A stretch of 38,790 nt of DNA from an uncultured Bacteroidales bacterium (GTDB taxonomy: Bacteria > Bacteroidota > Bacteroidia > Bacteroidales > P3): positions 1-38,790 of the forward strand of contig CAMYZD010000008.1 in NCBI GenBank assembly GCA_947303735.1, written 5' to 3'. Each line of letters begins with the position of its first letter. Position 1 is the stretch's first letter. The translations under genes were made by a program, and so were the position numbers. Positions 14,533 to 23,908 of this stretch are shown here, in pieces. The notes under the pieces were generated by a model. The model was not told where the DNA came from. It ran no database searches and worked only from the letters and a program-made list of their open reading frames with translations.

Positions 14533-17205
14533 TTAGCATTGATTGGGGTTGCTGCGACATTTTTCAATCTCATCAACCACCCACTTCTGGGTCATATCAA
14601 AAATCTGGTCAAGCGGACGGGACAACTTTTCGATAAGGATGTGGGTGTTGTCTTGGTGCTCCATGTTTTCTAGAGCCGAAGCTACCAGGCCCCAGTCGTG
14701 TATGGAGCAGAGCAGGGGAATGAAGTTGTGCATTTCGAAATTGCTTATCACCATATTGTCGACTCCTTCGGTCTCGATGCGACTATGGGCACGAGCCAAG
14801 CGTATCTCACCCACCTCTTCCAACACATGGAGGTATTTCTCGTACAACACATATTCGTTGAGTAAGAACGCGACCTGACGGTCGGACAGACGGTTCCACA
14901 CGGCGGTGGGAAGGGGTTTGGAGACAAAACGCCCTATCATAAACGACCCCGCACGGAGTCCCGACAGTCCGTTGTCGAGACAGATCTGCGACACGGTCTG
15001 GAAGAAATGGACCTTACGGGTGTTGCCCAAGAGGTTGAACACACGCGATTGGTCTTGATGGGACCCCATCTTGCTCTGCAGCACCTGCTGTACGTATTGG
15101 TCGGAGTGGTCGCTGTACCAATTATTCACAATTCCTTTGGCCACCTCGGGTTTGTCTTGCAATTCAAGGCGGATAAGGCGTGCAAGTTTGTCCAAATCGT
15201 CAATCACAGAGGCTTGCTCGCTGGTGACAATTTCCTGATAGGTTTCGTAGGCGCTCTTCATATCGTTGAAGAACTGCACCTCGTCGGGGGCTAGCTGGAC
15301 TTTCTCACCACGGAGGAACTTAGTGAAGCGTGCAGGCTTAAAGACTGCGTCGCCCTTGAAAATAGTCTGGCGGTGACTGGAAAGGGTAATGTGGTCTAAT
15401 TCTTTTAACACCTGCCCCTCGCTGTTGACCAACACGCGTTCGCCATCGCGAATCTCGGAACGGATGCCGTATTTGTTGAGATTGACCAAGGCAGGAATAC
15501 CGTAGCCACGGCAGGCTGTCACCACATGGATGGCGGCAGGGCAGAGGCTAAGGATGGCATGAACCTCGTTGAGCACAATGGTATCCTCGGGAACAAAGCG
15601 CTCCTGACAGAGGCACACTTGATTGCCTTTGGCAGCCATCTCTCGCGCCTTGCTGGCACTGAAGCACAGCACGGCGGTGATGGCGGTACGAGGCAGCACA
15701 CTCAGCCCTCCGCCGAAGTATTGCAACTTTTTTAGGGATTGATCGTCAATTGCAGCAGAGACTATCTGACGCAAGTGGTAAGGCTTGATAATATCCATGA
15801 CGTGCTGCTTCTGGATGCGCCCCTCGCGCAGGAGGTCGATGGCGGAGATAAGCGCAGAACGGCCAGTCAGTTCCGACATATTGAGTTGCAGCACGGAGAA
15901 CATGCTCAGCTGGTTGGGGCGAGACTCGACGGCAAACTCGATTGTGACGGGCGAATGATAGCGTTCCTCCAACTTGGCAAGCAGAGGATGGAAATGGAAC
16001 ACGGCAGGGAACTTCTCCTTAATGTCCTCACGGTTGGTATAGGAGCGGTCCTCGGAGGTGACATCGCCCGTCATTATTTCCTCACCAAAGATGTTGCGAT
16101 AACTCTCAAGTTGACTGCCCTTGCCAGTGCGGCTGTGGCGACTGTAGAGCACGCCTGGATAGGACTCGTTGTTGCCTATGGTCCACACCATCCGCTGCAA
16201 GATGAACGAAGGGAAGGCCTGTCGGCCCTGCATAAAGGTCAGTATGAGGTCCTGATTTTCTATATAGAAGTCGCGGACATGCTCCAATAGCTTCTGCACT
16301 TGGTAGTAAGCATCGGTCAACAAGCGGTCGCCATCTTCACGAGCCGCACGGATGAGAGCCTCCATGGTGACGATACGTTCGCGCTGTTCGGAGTCAGAGA
16401 GTTTTATATCCGACTCTTCGTACTTGCTTTCTTTGCCCAACATTTCTGCAATGGTATGGAGGGTGGAGAGGTAAACTCTGTTGGCCATGGTGGCTCGAGA
16501 ACCCTTGCACGCCATTGCCTCATAGGCGGTACGGGTCACGCCAATGTTCAACTGGGTGGGCATCAGTCCGGGAATGTACTGGGGCATGGCACACCGGATG
16601 GCAAAGACCAAAGGATGGACGCTATCGCCCAGTTTCTGATTGGTCATCACTTCCAGATAATGGATGGCCTGACGCAGGCGTTCCTCTAAGTGTTCGGGAT
16701 GTTTGAAACACTCGGCAGTAAGAATCACGAAGTCGGGCACAGGGTAGCAGTTTTGCGTCAGTTCCACCAGCATACGTCCCTTGTGGCTTATCTCGTCGTC
16801 GGTGAAATGGCGGTCGGTCAATGGGGTTATCAGCTCATCATTGTCGGGTATGGGATGGCTTTCCACATAGCGGATAATCGTCTCACGGAACTCTTTTCTC
16901 AGTTTCGACAGGCATTGCAGCTGGTCGGGAGTGGCGGTGCCATCATGCTCAGCAAGCAACAGTCGCAAGTAGCTTTCTTTTTCTTCGCCTCGAGCCTTGA
17001 GCAGCCAATACATATCGTACCATCGAGGGGGAAACTCGTGTCGCTCGCCATTTTTTTCATATCGGTAGATGACTGTACCGGGCTTATTGCCTTCTAGGGT
17101 ATTGTTCACATCGTCAACATCGCAGTTGAAGACTTCGGGGCCTTGCTCAGCAAAACGCCGAACCATGTAGTAGTTGGGATAACTAGCTCTGATTAGTATT
17201 TCCAT
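14533..17205 (-). CDS. PPDK-like protein: ATP-grasp plus phosphohistidine domain, no PEP barrel
   Basis: 890 residues. About 140 unfamiliar residues come first, then a pyruvate-phosphate-dikinase N-terminal ATP-grasp domain (about 140-460) with recognisable elements: KGRMLVELT, SYPGVLYSRHSRTGKG, FGEEIMTGDV, VTIEFAVE. The LQTR element of PPDK is replaced by LQLN. A swivelling phosphohistidine domain follows (about 500-580), with AAIHVVTACRGYGIPAL in place of TSHAAVVARGMG; His560 is the candidate phosphorylated residue. The last 300 residues are helical and not a PEP/pyruvate TIM barrel, so it cannot be an ordinary PPDK. It may be a phosphotransfer or regulatory relative. The PAP2 gene follows after 14 bp. 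Confidence 0.8.
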   Translation of the reverse strand: MEILIRASYPNYYMVRRFAEQGPEVFNCDVDDVNNTLEGNKPGTVIYRYEKNGERHEFPPRWYDMYWLLKARGEEKESYLRLLLAEHDGTATPDQLQCLSKLRKEFRETIIRYVESHPIPDNDELITPLTDRHFTDDEISHKGRMLVELTQNCYPVPDFVILTAECFKHPEHLEERLRQAIHYLEVMTNQKLGDSVHPLVFAIRCAMPQYIPGLMPTQLNIGVTRTAYEAMACKGSRATMANRVYLSTLHTIAEMLGKESKYEESDIKLSDSEQRERIVTMEALIRAAREDGDRLLTDAYYQVQKLLEHVRDFYIENQDLILTFMQGRQAFPSFILQRMVWTIGNNESYPGVLYSRHSRTGKGSQLESYRNIFGEEIMTGDVTSEDRSYTNREDIKEKFPAVFHFHPLLAKLEERYHSPVTIEFAVESRPNQLSMFSVLQLNMSELTGRSALISAIDLLREGRIQKQHVMDIIKPYHLRQIVSAAIDDQSLKKLQYFGGGLSVLPRTAITAVLCFSASKAREMAAKGNQVCLCQERFVPEDTIVLNEVHAILSLCPAAIHVVTACRGYGIPALVNLNKYGIRSEIRDGERVLVNSEGQVLKELDHITLSSHRQTIFKGDAVFKPARFTKFLRGEKVQLAPDEVQFFNDMKSAYETYQEIVTSEQASVIDDLDKLARLIRLELQDKPEVAKGIVNNWYSDHSDQYVQQVLQSKMGSHQDQSRVFNLLGNTRKVHFFQTVSQICLDNGLSGLRAGSFMIGRFVSKPLPTAVWNRLSDRQVAFLLNEYVLYEKYLHVLEEVGEIRLARAHSRIETEGVDNMVISNFEMHNFIPLLCSIHDWGLVASALENMEHQDNTHILIEKLSRPLDQIFDMTQKWVVDEIEKCRSNPNQC

Positions 17206-17218
17206 AATTGAGTTTTTT

Positions 17219-17683
17219 TTGTGATTAGTGATTAGATATATAGTGACCTGTGACCAGTGACACGAGATTTAGTGATAAGTGATTGGTGATTAGTGATTAG
17301 ACAAATGAACGCGGCAGCCAATTTTAATTCTTAATTTTAAATTTATAGTGACCTGTGATACGAGCGCTATTTTGTGACACATGATACACCCCATTCGTGT
17401 CACTGTTCACTGATCACTGTTCACTAATTTAAGTGATTAGATATATAGTAACCAGTGAGCCGTGACCAGTGACACGGGATTTGGTGATTAGTGATTAGTG
17501 ATTAGTGATTAGACAAATGAACGCGGCAGCCAATTTTAATTCTTAATTTTTAATTCTTAATTTTAAATTTATAGTGACCAGTGTCCTGTGACACGATATT
17601 TAGTGATTGGTGATTAGTGAATAGTGATTAGACAAATGAAAGTGGCAGACAAATATTAATTTTTAATTCTTAATTTTTAATTT
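17219..17683 (+). repeat. Cluster of three composite intergenic repeats (copies 4-6)
   Basis: The whole gap between the PPDK-like and S41 genes is repeat. Three units each contain GTGATTAGTGATTAG-type tracts, then the core ACAAATGAACGCGGCAGCCA (17301-17320 and 17513-17532; variant ACAAATGAAAGTGGCAGAC at 17632-17650), then the TTAATTCTTAATTTTTAATT block. They are separated by GTGACC(A/T)GTGACACG units. The third unit runs into the 3' end of the S41 gene and encodes its last residues and stop codon. No gene is seen in the gap. Confidence 0.8.
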
Positions 17684-18706
17684 GATAATATAATTGCATG
17701 CAGAATCAATCATGTTGTCGCGACCGAGGGTTTGGGCAGCCTGCCGGTCGAAGGGCAGCAGAATATCGGGTGGCACCCCGTTTTCGTAGTTCTTGCCGTC
17801 GAGAGCCCGCGTGCGGGTGACGGGCAGGCGGTAGCGCCAGCCGTTGGGCAGATAGCCCATCGAAGGGAGCCCCAACCCACCACTAGTGGTGTCGCCCATC
17901 AGCACCATATTGTCGTAGGCCTGAGTGCAGATGGCGAAGACGCTGGTGGCGCTGAAACAGCCTTTGTCGATCAGCACCACCACCGGGCGGGTGAAGACCG
18001 TAGTGTCGTCCGTCACATCGGAGGCGTAGGTGTCCACCCACGGGGTAAAGTCGTCATGGTCAGGGCCAGACTTAATCTGGCTGCTGTAGAGCCGCTGCCC
18101 GTGCGAGGGCATCAAGCTCAGAATGTTGATTACATTAGAGAGGGTGCCGCCTCCGTTGCCACGCAAGTCCAACACCATACCTTGAGCTTCGGGGTAGGAA
18201 CGTATGATGCGGCGGAAGAGTGGCACCGACACCGTATTGCTGAAAGATCCATAGTATATGTAAAGCACCTTGCCTTCACACAACCCCTTGTGCGCCATGC
18301 CGCCGGTGCTGTGGTAGTTGACACCAAGATAATTCAGCACCAAGGTATTAACGTCTATTCCTCCTTCAGCATAAAAGCGATAGTAGAGGGAGTCGGCACG
18401 CGACACGTCGAAACCTGCATAGAGGTTCACATGCCCGTCGTTGAGGGTATTGAGCATAGTAGCACAGACTGAGAAGAGGCTGTCGGCCGTCATGCCGCTG
18501 TAGACACGCGGGCGGAGGCTGTCGTAGACCGCCTGCCAGTCGACCTCCTTCACTTCAAAGAGGGAATACTGTTGGTCGAACCGCTGCCAGAGATAGTCAA
18601 AGGTGTTGGGCGCAGTGGCAGGTAGGTCGTCACCCATCAGGGCTTTCTCGCACGATGCCATTGCTAGGGTGGCAAATATTAAGAGAATATAATGAATAGA
18701 TTTCAT
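17663..18706 (-). CDS. S41-family (C-terminal-processing-like) serine protease lipoprotein
   Basis: 347 residues. The lipobox ending at Cys19 (LAMASC) predicts a lipoprotein. The catalytic core of the tail-specific protease fold is present: GMVLDLRGNGGGTLSNV (about 176-192) and a nucleophile segment VVLIDKGCFSATSVFA with candidate Ser252, then GDTTSGGLGLP (271-281). There is no clear PDZ domain, as in many Bacteroidota S41 lipoproteins. It would cleave peptides in the periplasm or at the cell surface. The final residues (KLKIKN) and the stop codon are encoded within the A/T block of the composite repeat, so the original C-terminus may have been changed. Confidence 0.85.
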   Translation of the reverse strand: MKSIHYILLIFATLAMASCEKALMGDDLPATAPNTFDYLWQRFDQQYSLFEVKEVDWQAVYDSLRPRVYSGMTADSLFSVCATMLNTLNDGHVNLYAGFDVSRADSLYYRFYAEGGIDVNTLVLNYLGVNYHSTGGMAHKGLCEGKVLYIYYGSFSNTVSVPLFRRIIRSYPEAQGMVLDLRGNGGGTLSNVINILSLMPSHGQRLYSSQIKSGPDHDDFTPWVDTYASDVTDDTTVFTRPVVVLIDKGCFSATSVFAICTQAYDNMVLMGDTTSGGLGLPSMGYLPNGWRYRLPVTRTRALDGKNYENGVPPDILLPFDRQAAQTLGRDNMIDSACNYIIKLKIKN

Positions 18707-18759
18707 AGATACAGATAATTGATTGGTTATTAACAGACCCTCTATTTAATTTAAGAGGA

Positions 18760-18868
18760 TTTCTATTTATCAAGAATTAGAGAATTGGAGAATCTGTAAA
18801 CTGCATATTTTGAATTCGATAAGAATTTGAGACTTTAATTACATGTAATTAATAGAAGTGGCCTTAAG
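18760..18868 (-). repeat. 107-bp interspersed repeat, copy B (inverted), overlapping a gene end
   Basis: Reverse complement of the repeats at 2415-2521 and 27015-27121, with a few substitutions. It includes the palindrome TTAATTACATGTAATTAA (18835-18852). The stop codon (18841-18839) and last residues (ATSINYM) of the gene at 18839-19660 lie inside it. Confidence 0.85.
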
Positions 18869-19660
18869 TATAAAACCAAGATGGACTAGGAGCGCATGGT
18901 CGGCACATTGAAACAGGTGTGGAGCTGTCACCCCGTCGACGGAGGAGTGTGAGGTAAGGTAGCCCCATCGATACGACAGTCCAATCCTGTTGCCATTGCC
19001 TAGCACTAGCGTAGCACCCAAATCGGTAGAGACGCCTGTGGCGGGTGTTAGATAGGTATGGTACTGGTCGAAAACGTTGACTGAGGGGTTGGATATCTCT
19101 TGGTCGAAGTTGTCCATATAGGAGAAACCCGGCCTCATCACAAGTGCGAGTGCGTTCAACTGGAGCTTGGCATGAAAGAGCCACGAGCACAGCCTGTATT
19201 CGGCACATCCTTCGAGGTTGAGCCTAGCGAAATTGCCAAAAGCCATATTGGCATTGCCCAGAGAGCTATTGTAACGGATGTCGAAAAGGTCGTCGACCGA
19301 GCCTCCAAGCCAAAGGCGTATAGGGCTGCCCGTCTCAAGTTTACGCCACACCCTGAAGCCCACGACAGGATGGCCTCCATAGGCTTGGATATAGCCAGTG
19401 CCTAATTTCAATCCATAGGCTCCACCACTGGCCGACAGATAGGCCTCGTAGCGCCAGTCGGGCTTCTGTAAGCAGAGGGAGACTTCGGGATGTAGTTGCA
19501 GGCCTTGATAGGTGAGAGGCGAGGCCCCTAAATCGCGATAGAGGCCGTACCCGACACCACCTTGCAAGTGGAGAAAAATGTGGGTGGCGCTGTCCGGTTG
19601 GGCGTAGAGGGACGGAAGCATCAGTAGGCAGAAAAGGGTGAGCAGAAACAGTCGTCTCAT
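18839..19660 (-). CDS. Secreted outer-membrane beta-barrel-like protein
   Basis: 273 residues from the preferred start at 19660 (MRRLFLLTLFCLLML, a clear signal peptide ending SLYAQ). An ATG ten codons upstream would put charged promoter-derived residues before the signal. The mature part has many aromatic-ended beta strands (for example VGYGLYRDLG, YEAYLSASGGAYGLKLG, IGLSYRWGYL), consistent with an outer-membrane barrel. The natural end is probably near HLGFILK; the last residues (ATSINYM) come from the 107-bp repeat. No family recognised. It is divergently transcribed from the coiled-coil lipoprotein gene at 19771. Confidence 0.65.
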   Translation of the reverse strand: MRRLFLLTLFCLLMLPSLYAQPDSATHIFLHLQGGVGYGLYRDLGASPLTYQGLQLHPEVSLCLQKPDWRYEAYLSASGGAYGLKLGTGYIQAYGGHPVVGFRVWRKLETGSPIRLWLGGSVDDLFDIRYNSSLGNANMAFGNFARLNLEGCAEYRLCSWLFHAKLQLNALALVMRPGFSYMDNFDQEISNPSVNVFDQYHTYLTPATGVSTDLGATLVLGNGNRIGLSYRWGYLTSHSSVDGVTAPHLFQCADHALLVHLGFILKATSINYM

Positions 19661-19701
19661 ATTTTTTTTGTCAAAAATGTTACTATTCAAAAAAAAAGAT
19701 T

Positions 19702-19728
19702 TATCTTTGCAATTCGATTACAAAAGTA
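19702..19728. promoter_or_regulatory. Divergent -7 boxes between the barrel-like and coiled-coil genes
   Basis: Plus strand TATCTTTG (19702-19709) points at the gene at 19771. Minus strand TACTTTTG (19728-19721) points at the gene starting at 19660. Both match TAnnTTTG and are only 11 bp apart. No good -33 element is seen for either, and the surroundings are A/T tracts. Confidence 0.5.
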
Positions 19729-19770
19729 CAATTTTTTTTTTAATTAGATAAGAATAAATACATAAATACA

Positions 19771-21177
19771 ATGAAGACAGTTAGAAAGAATTCCTTTTTT
19801 ACGGTTGTTGCGCTTACCTTTTTGTCGGTAGGCTGCCTCATTTCCTGTAATCAGAACTCTCAAAACGGGCCTACGGTGCACGAAATGCAGACCCGTTTGG
19901 ACGAAATCATGAAGGAGTATCAAGAGATGCAGCAAAACTGTGACGAGTACTCCCAACAACTGGCACAGAGAGACAGCTCCATCCAGGCGCAGGCTGCCGA
20001 AATCCAAAACCTGATTGACCAACTGAACAACTGCGGTTCCAAAGGCACCGTGGTCAAAGGCTCTAAATCTGGCAAGGGCGGCAATGGCGTCAGCTCTGCA
20101 AAACTCAGAAAACTGAATGCCCAGCTCGAAGCCAAAAAGGCTGAGATAGCATACCTTCAGGAGCGCCTCGACAAACAGACTGCCGAGCTCAACGACCTGA
20201 GAAACGCTGAGGGCTATAGCGACCTCGAAACCATCGCACGCCTCAAGCGTTTGGTGAAAGAGCAGGATGCCCGCATCGTCGCCCTTTCGAACGACAAGGT
20301 TGCCCTCACCAATATCAACGACTCCCTCACCGCCCACATGGCCTACCTCCTTGGTCAGCGTTCCGACAATGCTGCCAACGTCAATGCCGAGGCAGCTGCT
20401 CAGATTGCTCTGCTGCAAGGCCAGGTGGCCACTCAGCAGGCTGAGATTGCCCGCCTGCAAGAGGACCTCGCCAACCAGATTGCTCTCGTCAATGAGGCCA
20501 ACGCCAATGCACGCAATGCCAAAGCCGAGGCTGAGAAAGCAGCCGCCAGCACCAAGGAGAATGTTGCCAAGACCAAGGGTACCATCAACAAGAAGCTGGC
20601 TCAACTGCAGGCCCAGTGCGACGAATATCTTGAAGAGCTGGAGCGTCTGCGCGCTGAGAATATCATTCTCCGCAACGAAAATGACAGCCTGCGCAACGAG
20701 GTGGTTTCTATCAAACGCAATGCCGAGAACGTGGCTGTCGAGAACGCCAAAATGGCTGCCAAGGTAAGCCGTGCTTCTGTCCTCACCGCCTCTGACATCG
20801 AGGTGACTCCTCTCAAGCGCCTCTCCAACGGCACCGGCCGCCCCACTTCACGTGCCTCTGCTACCAGCGCCTTCCGCATCGATGGTCTCCTGTTGGCCAA
20901 CAACGTTGTGGAGCCCGGCACCATCACCATCTATGCCGTCATCACCTCACCCTCCAACATCGCCCTGCACAATGGCACCGTGGAGCAGAAGTTTGATGCC
21001 AACGGTGTGCGTACCACCTACACTACCGTTCAGGCATTTGAATTTACGGGCGACACCCGTGAGTTCGACATGAGCTGGTATAAGGACGACGAGATGGAGC
21101 TGGAATCAGGCATCTACCACGTCACCCTCTATACTAACGGCAATAAGATCGGCGAGACCCAGTTCAAGCTGAAGTAA
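19771..21177 (+). CDS. Coiled-coil lipoprotein
   Basis: 468 residues. Signal sequence with a lipobox ending LISC (Cys26), so a lipoprotein. Residues about 38-335 are a long heptad-rich coiled coil (for example RLDEIMKEYQEMQQN, AQIALLQGQVATQQAEIARL), interrupted by a Gly/Ser/Lys linker near 90-110. Residues about 340-468 form a compact beta domain (SAFRIDGLLLANNVVEPG, ESGIYHVTLYTNGNKIGETQ) that resembles domains seen after coiled coils in other Bacteroidota envelope proteins. It probably spans periplasm between membrane and wall; partner unknown. It is 63 bp upstream of murL and may belong to the same transcript. Confidence 0.75.
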   Translation: MKTVRKNSFFTVVALTFLSVGCLISCNQNSQNGPTVHEMQTRLDEIMKEYQEMQQNCDEYSQQLAQRDSSIQAQAAEIQNLIDQLNNCGSKGTVVKGSKSGKGGNGVSSAKLRKLNAQLEAKKAEIAYLQERLDKQTAELNDLRNAEGYSDLETIARLKRLVKEQDARIVALSNDKVALTNINDSLTAHMAYLLGQRSDNAANVNAEAAAQIALLQGQVATQQAEIARLQEDLANQIALVNEANANARNAKAEAEKAAASTKENVAKTKGTINKKLAQLQAQCDEYLEELERLRAENIILRNENDSLRNEVVSIKRNAENVAVENAKMAAKVSRASVLTASDIEVTPLKRLSNGTGRPTSRASATSAFRIDGLLLANNVVEPGTITIYAVITSPSNIALHNGTVEQKFDANGVRTTYTTVQAFEFTGDTREFDMSWYKDDEMELESGIYHVTLYTNGNKIGETQFKLK

Positions 21178-21240
21178 TCCACCAGGCGGCGAAAGGGGCA
21201 AAAGCTGCCCGTCGTCGGCCTGCAATACAAAACAACGTGA

Positions 21241-22602
21241 ATGTCTAATCAGACAAAATACAACTCCTACCGTCAGACATTCCCCGAGTTTGTCTACGAG
21301 AGTTACCAATACGATGTGCAGCCCGATGGGTTGCACATCGTTTTTACATTCCGCATCGGTGACAGCATCTGCTTCCACCCCACTTCGGTAGTTGTCGACC
21401 AGCCTTTCCTGCACTTCGACCAGCCTGCTGAGCTGATGGACCGCCTCATCTTTAACATAGGAATGGCCGAACTGGTCAGCTATTGGAAATGCCTCTGTCC
21501 GCCATGCGTCAAAGTGGAGTGCGGCTCGCTCAACGAGAGCCAGCGGAACTTCTGGAAGAACGTCTACTACCATGGACTAGGGGAATTCTTTTATACCAAT
21601 GGTATCGAAGCCTCTATCACCGATTTTATGGACATAGTCGCCCCCAACGAGTATGCCCCCTGCAGCCTATCCCCTTCCTCCACTGCAGCCAACGACTACT
21701 TGGTTCCTATTGGAGGTGGCAAAGACTCAGTGGTGACCCTCGACCTGCTTCGCGAGAATGCCAAGGGCCGTGTTGTACCGATGATTATGAACCCCCGAGG
21801 GGCGACCGTCGGCTGCATCGAGGCCGCCGGCTATACACTCGATGACGTGGCGGTAGTCAAACGCAGCATAGACTCCAATCTATTGGAATTGAACAGTGAG
21901 GGCTGTCTCAACGGCCATACTCCGTTCAGTGCCATGCTTGCATTCTATACCATCCTCACCGCCCAGCTCAGCGGCATTGGCAACATTGCCCTCTCCAACG
22001 AGGACAGCGCCAACGAAGCCACCGTGGTGGGCACCTCGGTCAACCACCAATATTCTAAGAGCCTCGCATTCGAGAACGACTTCCGTCATTATGTGGACCA
22101 ATATGTTGGCAAAGGGCTCAACTACTTCAGCTTCCTCCGTCCCCTTTCGGAGCTGCAAATAGCCATGCTCTTCAGCCGCACCGACCGATATTACGACATC
22201 TTCCGTAGCTGCAACGTAGGTAGCAAACAGGACATCTGGTGCGGACATTGTGCAAAATGCCTGTTTGCCTATATCATCCTCTCTCCCTTCATCCCGCCCC
22301 AACGGCTCAACGCCATCTTCGGCAAGGCAATGCTTGAGGATGGGGAACTCAAGCCCATCTTCAATCAACTGGTAGGCATTTCCGACACCAAGCCTTTTGA
22401 ATGCGTTGGCACCATTGAAGAGGTACGTACGGCCCTCAGCCTGACTGCTCGACGTTGGTATTCCAACCAACTGCCCACGTTGCTGAAAGACTACCCACTG
22501 GGCGAGCCTACTACTCCGCTCGACAGGCTGTCGCCACACCACAATCTCAACAACCAAGAAATCGCCATACTCACACGCTATGTACAGGCACAAAGAGTTT
22601 GA
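21241..22602 (+). CDS. murL: UDP-MurNAc-L-Ala-L-Glu epimerase (MurL)
   Basis: 453 residues. A PP-loop-like ATP motif GGGKDS (158-163) inside DYLVPIGGGKDSVVTLDLL, a following FSAMLAFYTILTAQLSGI helix, a SNEDSANEATV segment and a CGHCAKCLFAY motif near 340-350 match MurL, described from Xanthomonas oryzae. MurL epimerises the terminal L-Glu of UDP-MurNAc-L-Ala-L-Glu to D-Glu using ATP. The family assignment is from motifs and, strongly, from context: it overlaps by 23 bp a MurD-type ligase. The usual alternative annotation would be a PP-loop hypothetical protein. No glutamate racemase (murI) is seen in the window. Confidence 0.78.
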   Translation: MSNQTKYNSYRQTFPEFVYESYQYDVQPDGLHIVFTFRIGDSICFHPTSVVVDQPFLHFDQPAELMDRLIFNIGMAELVSYWKCLCPPCVKVECGSLNESQRNFWKNVYYHGLGEFFYTNGIEASITDFMDIVAPNEYAPCSLSPSSTAANDYLVPIGGGKDSVVTLDLLRENAKGRVVPMIMNPRGATVGCIEAAGYTLDDVAVVKRSIDSNLLELNSEGCLNGHTPFSAMLAFYTILTAQLSGIGNIALSNEDSANEATVVGTSVNHQYSKSLAFENDFRHYVDQYVGKGLNYFSFLRPLSELQIAMLFSRTDRYYDIFRSCNVGSKQDIWCGHCAKCLFAYIILSPFIPPQRLNAIFGKAMLEDGELKPIFNQLVGISDTKPFECVGTIEEVRTALSLTARRWYSNQLPTLLKDYPLGEPTTPLDRLSPHHNLNNQEIAILTRYVQAQRV

Positions 22603-23908
22603 ATCGCTGCTCAGAGGCAGAAACATCCTCATAGCCGGATACGGACGCGAAGGGAAAAGCACCCACAACCTGCTCCGCCACCTCGTCCCCGACACCCCTA
22701 TCACTATAGCCTCCAACGACCAAGAGATAGCCACTGCCCTCGCCAAAGCAAAGGAAGCGGGTACTCCTTTCGACCTTATTATCAAATCGCCCGGTATTCC
22801 GACCATGAAGTTTGAAGGTTTGTGCGACCTTGATACTATCACTTCGCAGACCGACCTGTTTCTTCAAGTCTATGGCGACCAAACCATCGGCATCACAGGC
22901 ACCAAAGGAAAAAGCACCACCACCTCCCTTATCCACCATATACTCACCTGCAGCCTCGGCGGCGACCACCACGTACTCCTGGCTGGAAATATCGGGATTC
23001 CACTGTTGGACATTGTCGACCAACTCGACGACCAGACAATTGTTGTAGCCGAACTATCGTGCCACCAATTGGAGAATATACACCGCGCCCCCCATATAGG
23101 GGTTATCCTCAACCTTTTTCAAGAACATCTCGACCACTACCACGACTATCACGACTATCAAATGGCAAAGATGCAGATGATGGCATGCCAGCAGGTGGGC
23201 GACCACTGCTTCTACTGCTCCGACAACACCGAGTTGTGCCAAAGGGTTGCAGAACTAGCACCTAATACTACTACCACCCTGCACCCCTATTCGCTCGCCG
23301 AAGCCCGCCGAGCAGCCGTCGATCGGCTGACAACCAGCCTCCAAGGCGACCACAACCTATGCAATATCTTTGTCGCCAAGCAGGCTTGCTCGTTGATGGG
23401 CGTTTCCGAGACCCAGTTTGCCGAAGCCCTAGCCACTTTCCACGGCCTACAGCACCGGCTCGAACTGGTGGGCACTTATCAAGGCATCACCTTCTACAAC
23501 GACTCCATCAGCACCATTCCTCAGGCTACTATCGCTGCGGTGGAGACCCTGCAGCATGTTGACACACTCATACTTGGAGGTTTCGACCGAGGTATCGACT
23601 ATTCTGCTTTGGAGAACTACCTCCTCTCTCCTACCCTGGCGGGGAGGCAAATACACAATATAGTGTTTGTAGGCGAGGCGGGACGTCGTCTCTATATAAA
23701 CCTATCCTCCAGACAGCCTAACCCATTGAGCAGCATGCACGCCATCCTAGTTGAAGACGACTACTCCAAAATAGTGGACTGGTGCTTTGCCCACACCCAA
23801 CCCGACACCATCTGCCTCCTTTCACCTGCCGCTGCCAGTTACGACAGCTTCAAGAACTTTGAAGAGAGAGGCAATACCTTTAAAGAACTAATCCGCAATC
23901 ACAAATGA
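22580..23908 (+). CDS. murD2: UDP-MurNAc-L-alanine:L-glutamate ligase (MurD2)
   Basis: 442 residues, Mur-ligase length. N-terminal nucleotide-binding start (RNILIAGYGREGKST), the ATP P-loop GITGTKGKSTTTSL (104-117), an AELSCHQLENI segment, and the C-terminal FYNDSISTIPQATIAAVE and LILGGFDRGIDYSAL segments are all MurD-like. In ordinary MurD the substrate is D-Glu; the translational coupling with murL suggests this is the L-Glu-adding MurD2 type. It starts inside the last codons of murL and ends in an ATGA overlap with the M20 gene, so the three are one operon. Cytoplasmic, peptidoglycan precursor synthesis. Confidence 0.82.
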   Translation: MYRHKEFESLLRGRNILIAGYGREGKSTHNLLRHLVPDTPITIASNDQEIATALAKAKEAGTPFDLIIKSPGIPTMKFEGLCDLDTITSQTDLFLQVYGDQTIGITGTKGKSTTTSLIHHILTCSLGGDHHVLLAGNIGIPLLDIVDQLDDQTIVVAELSCHQLENIHRAPHIGVILNLFQEHLDHYHDYHDYQMAKMQMMACQQVGDHCFYCSDNTELCQRVAELAPNTTTTLHPYSLAEARRAAVDRLTTSLQGDHNLCNIFVAKQACSLMGVSETQFAEALATFHGLQHRLELVGTYQGITFYNDSISTIPQATIAAVETLQHVDTLILGGFDRGIDYSALENYLLSPTLAGRQIHNIVFVGEAGRRLYINLSSRQPNPLSSMHAILVEDDYSKIVDWCFAHTQPDTICLLSPAAASYDSFKNFEERGNTFKELIRNHK

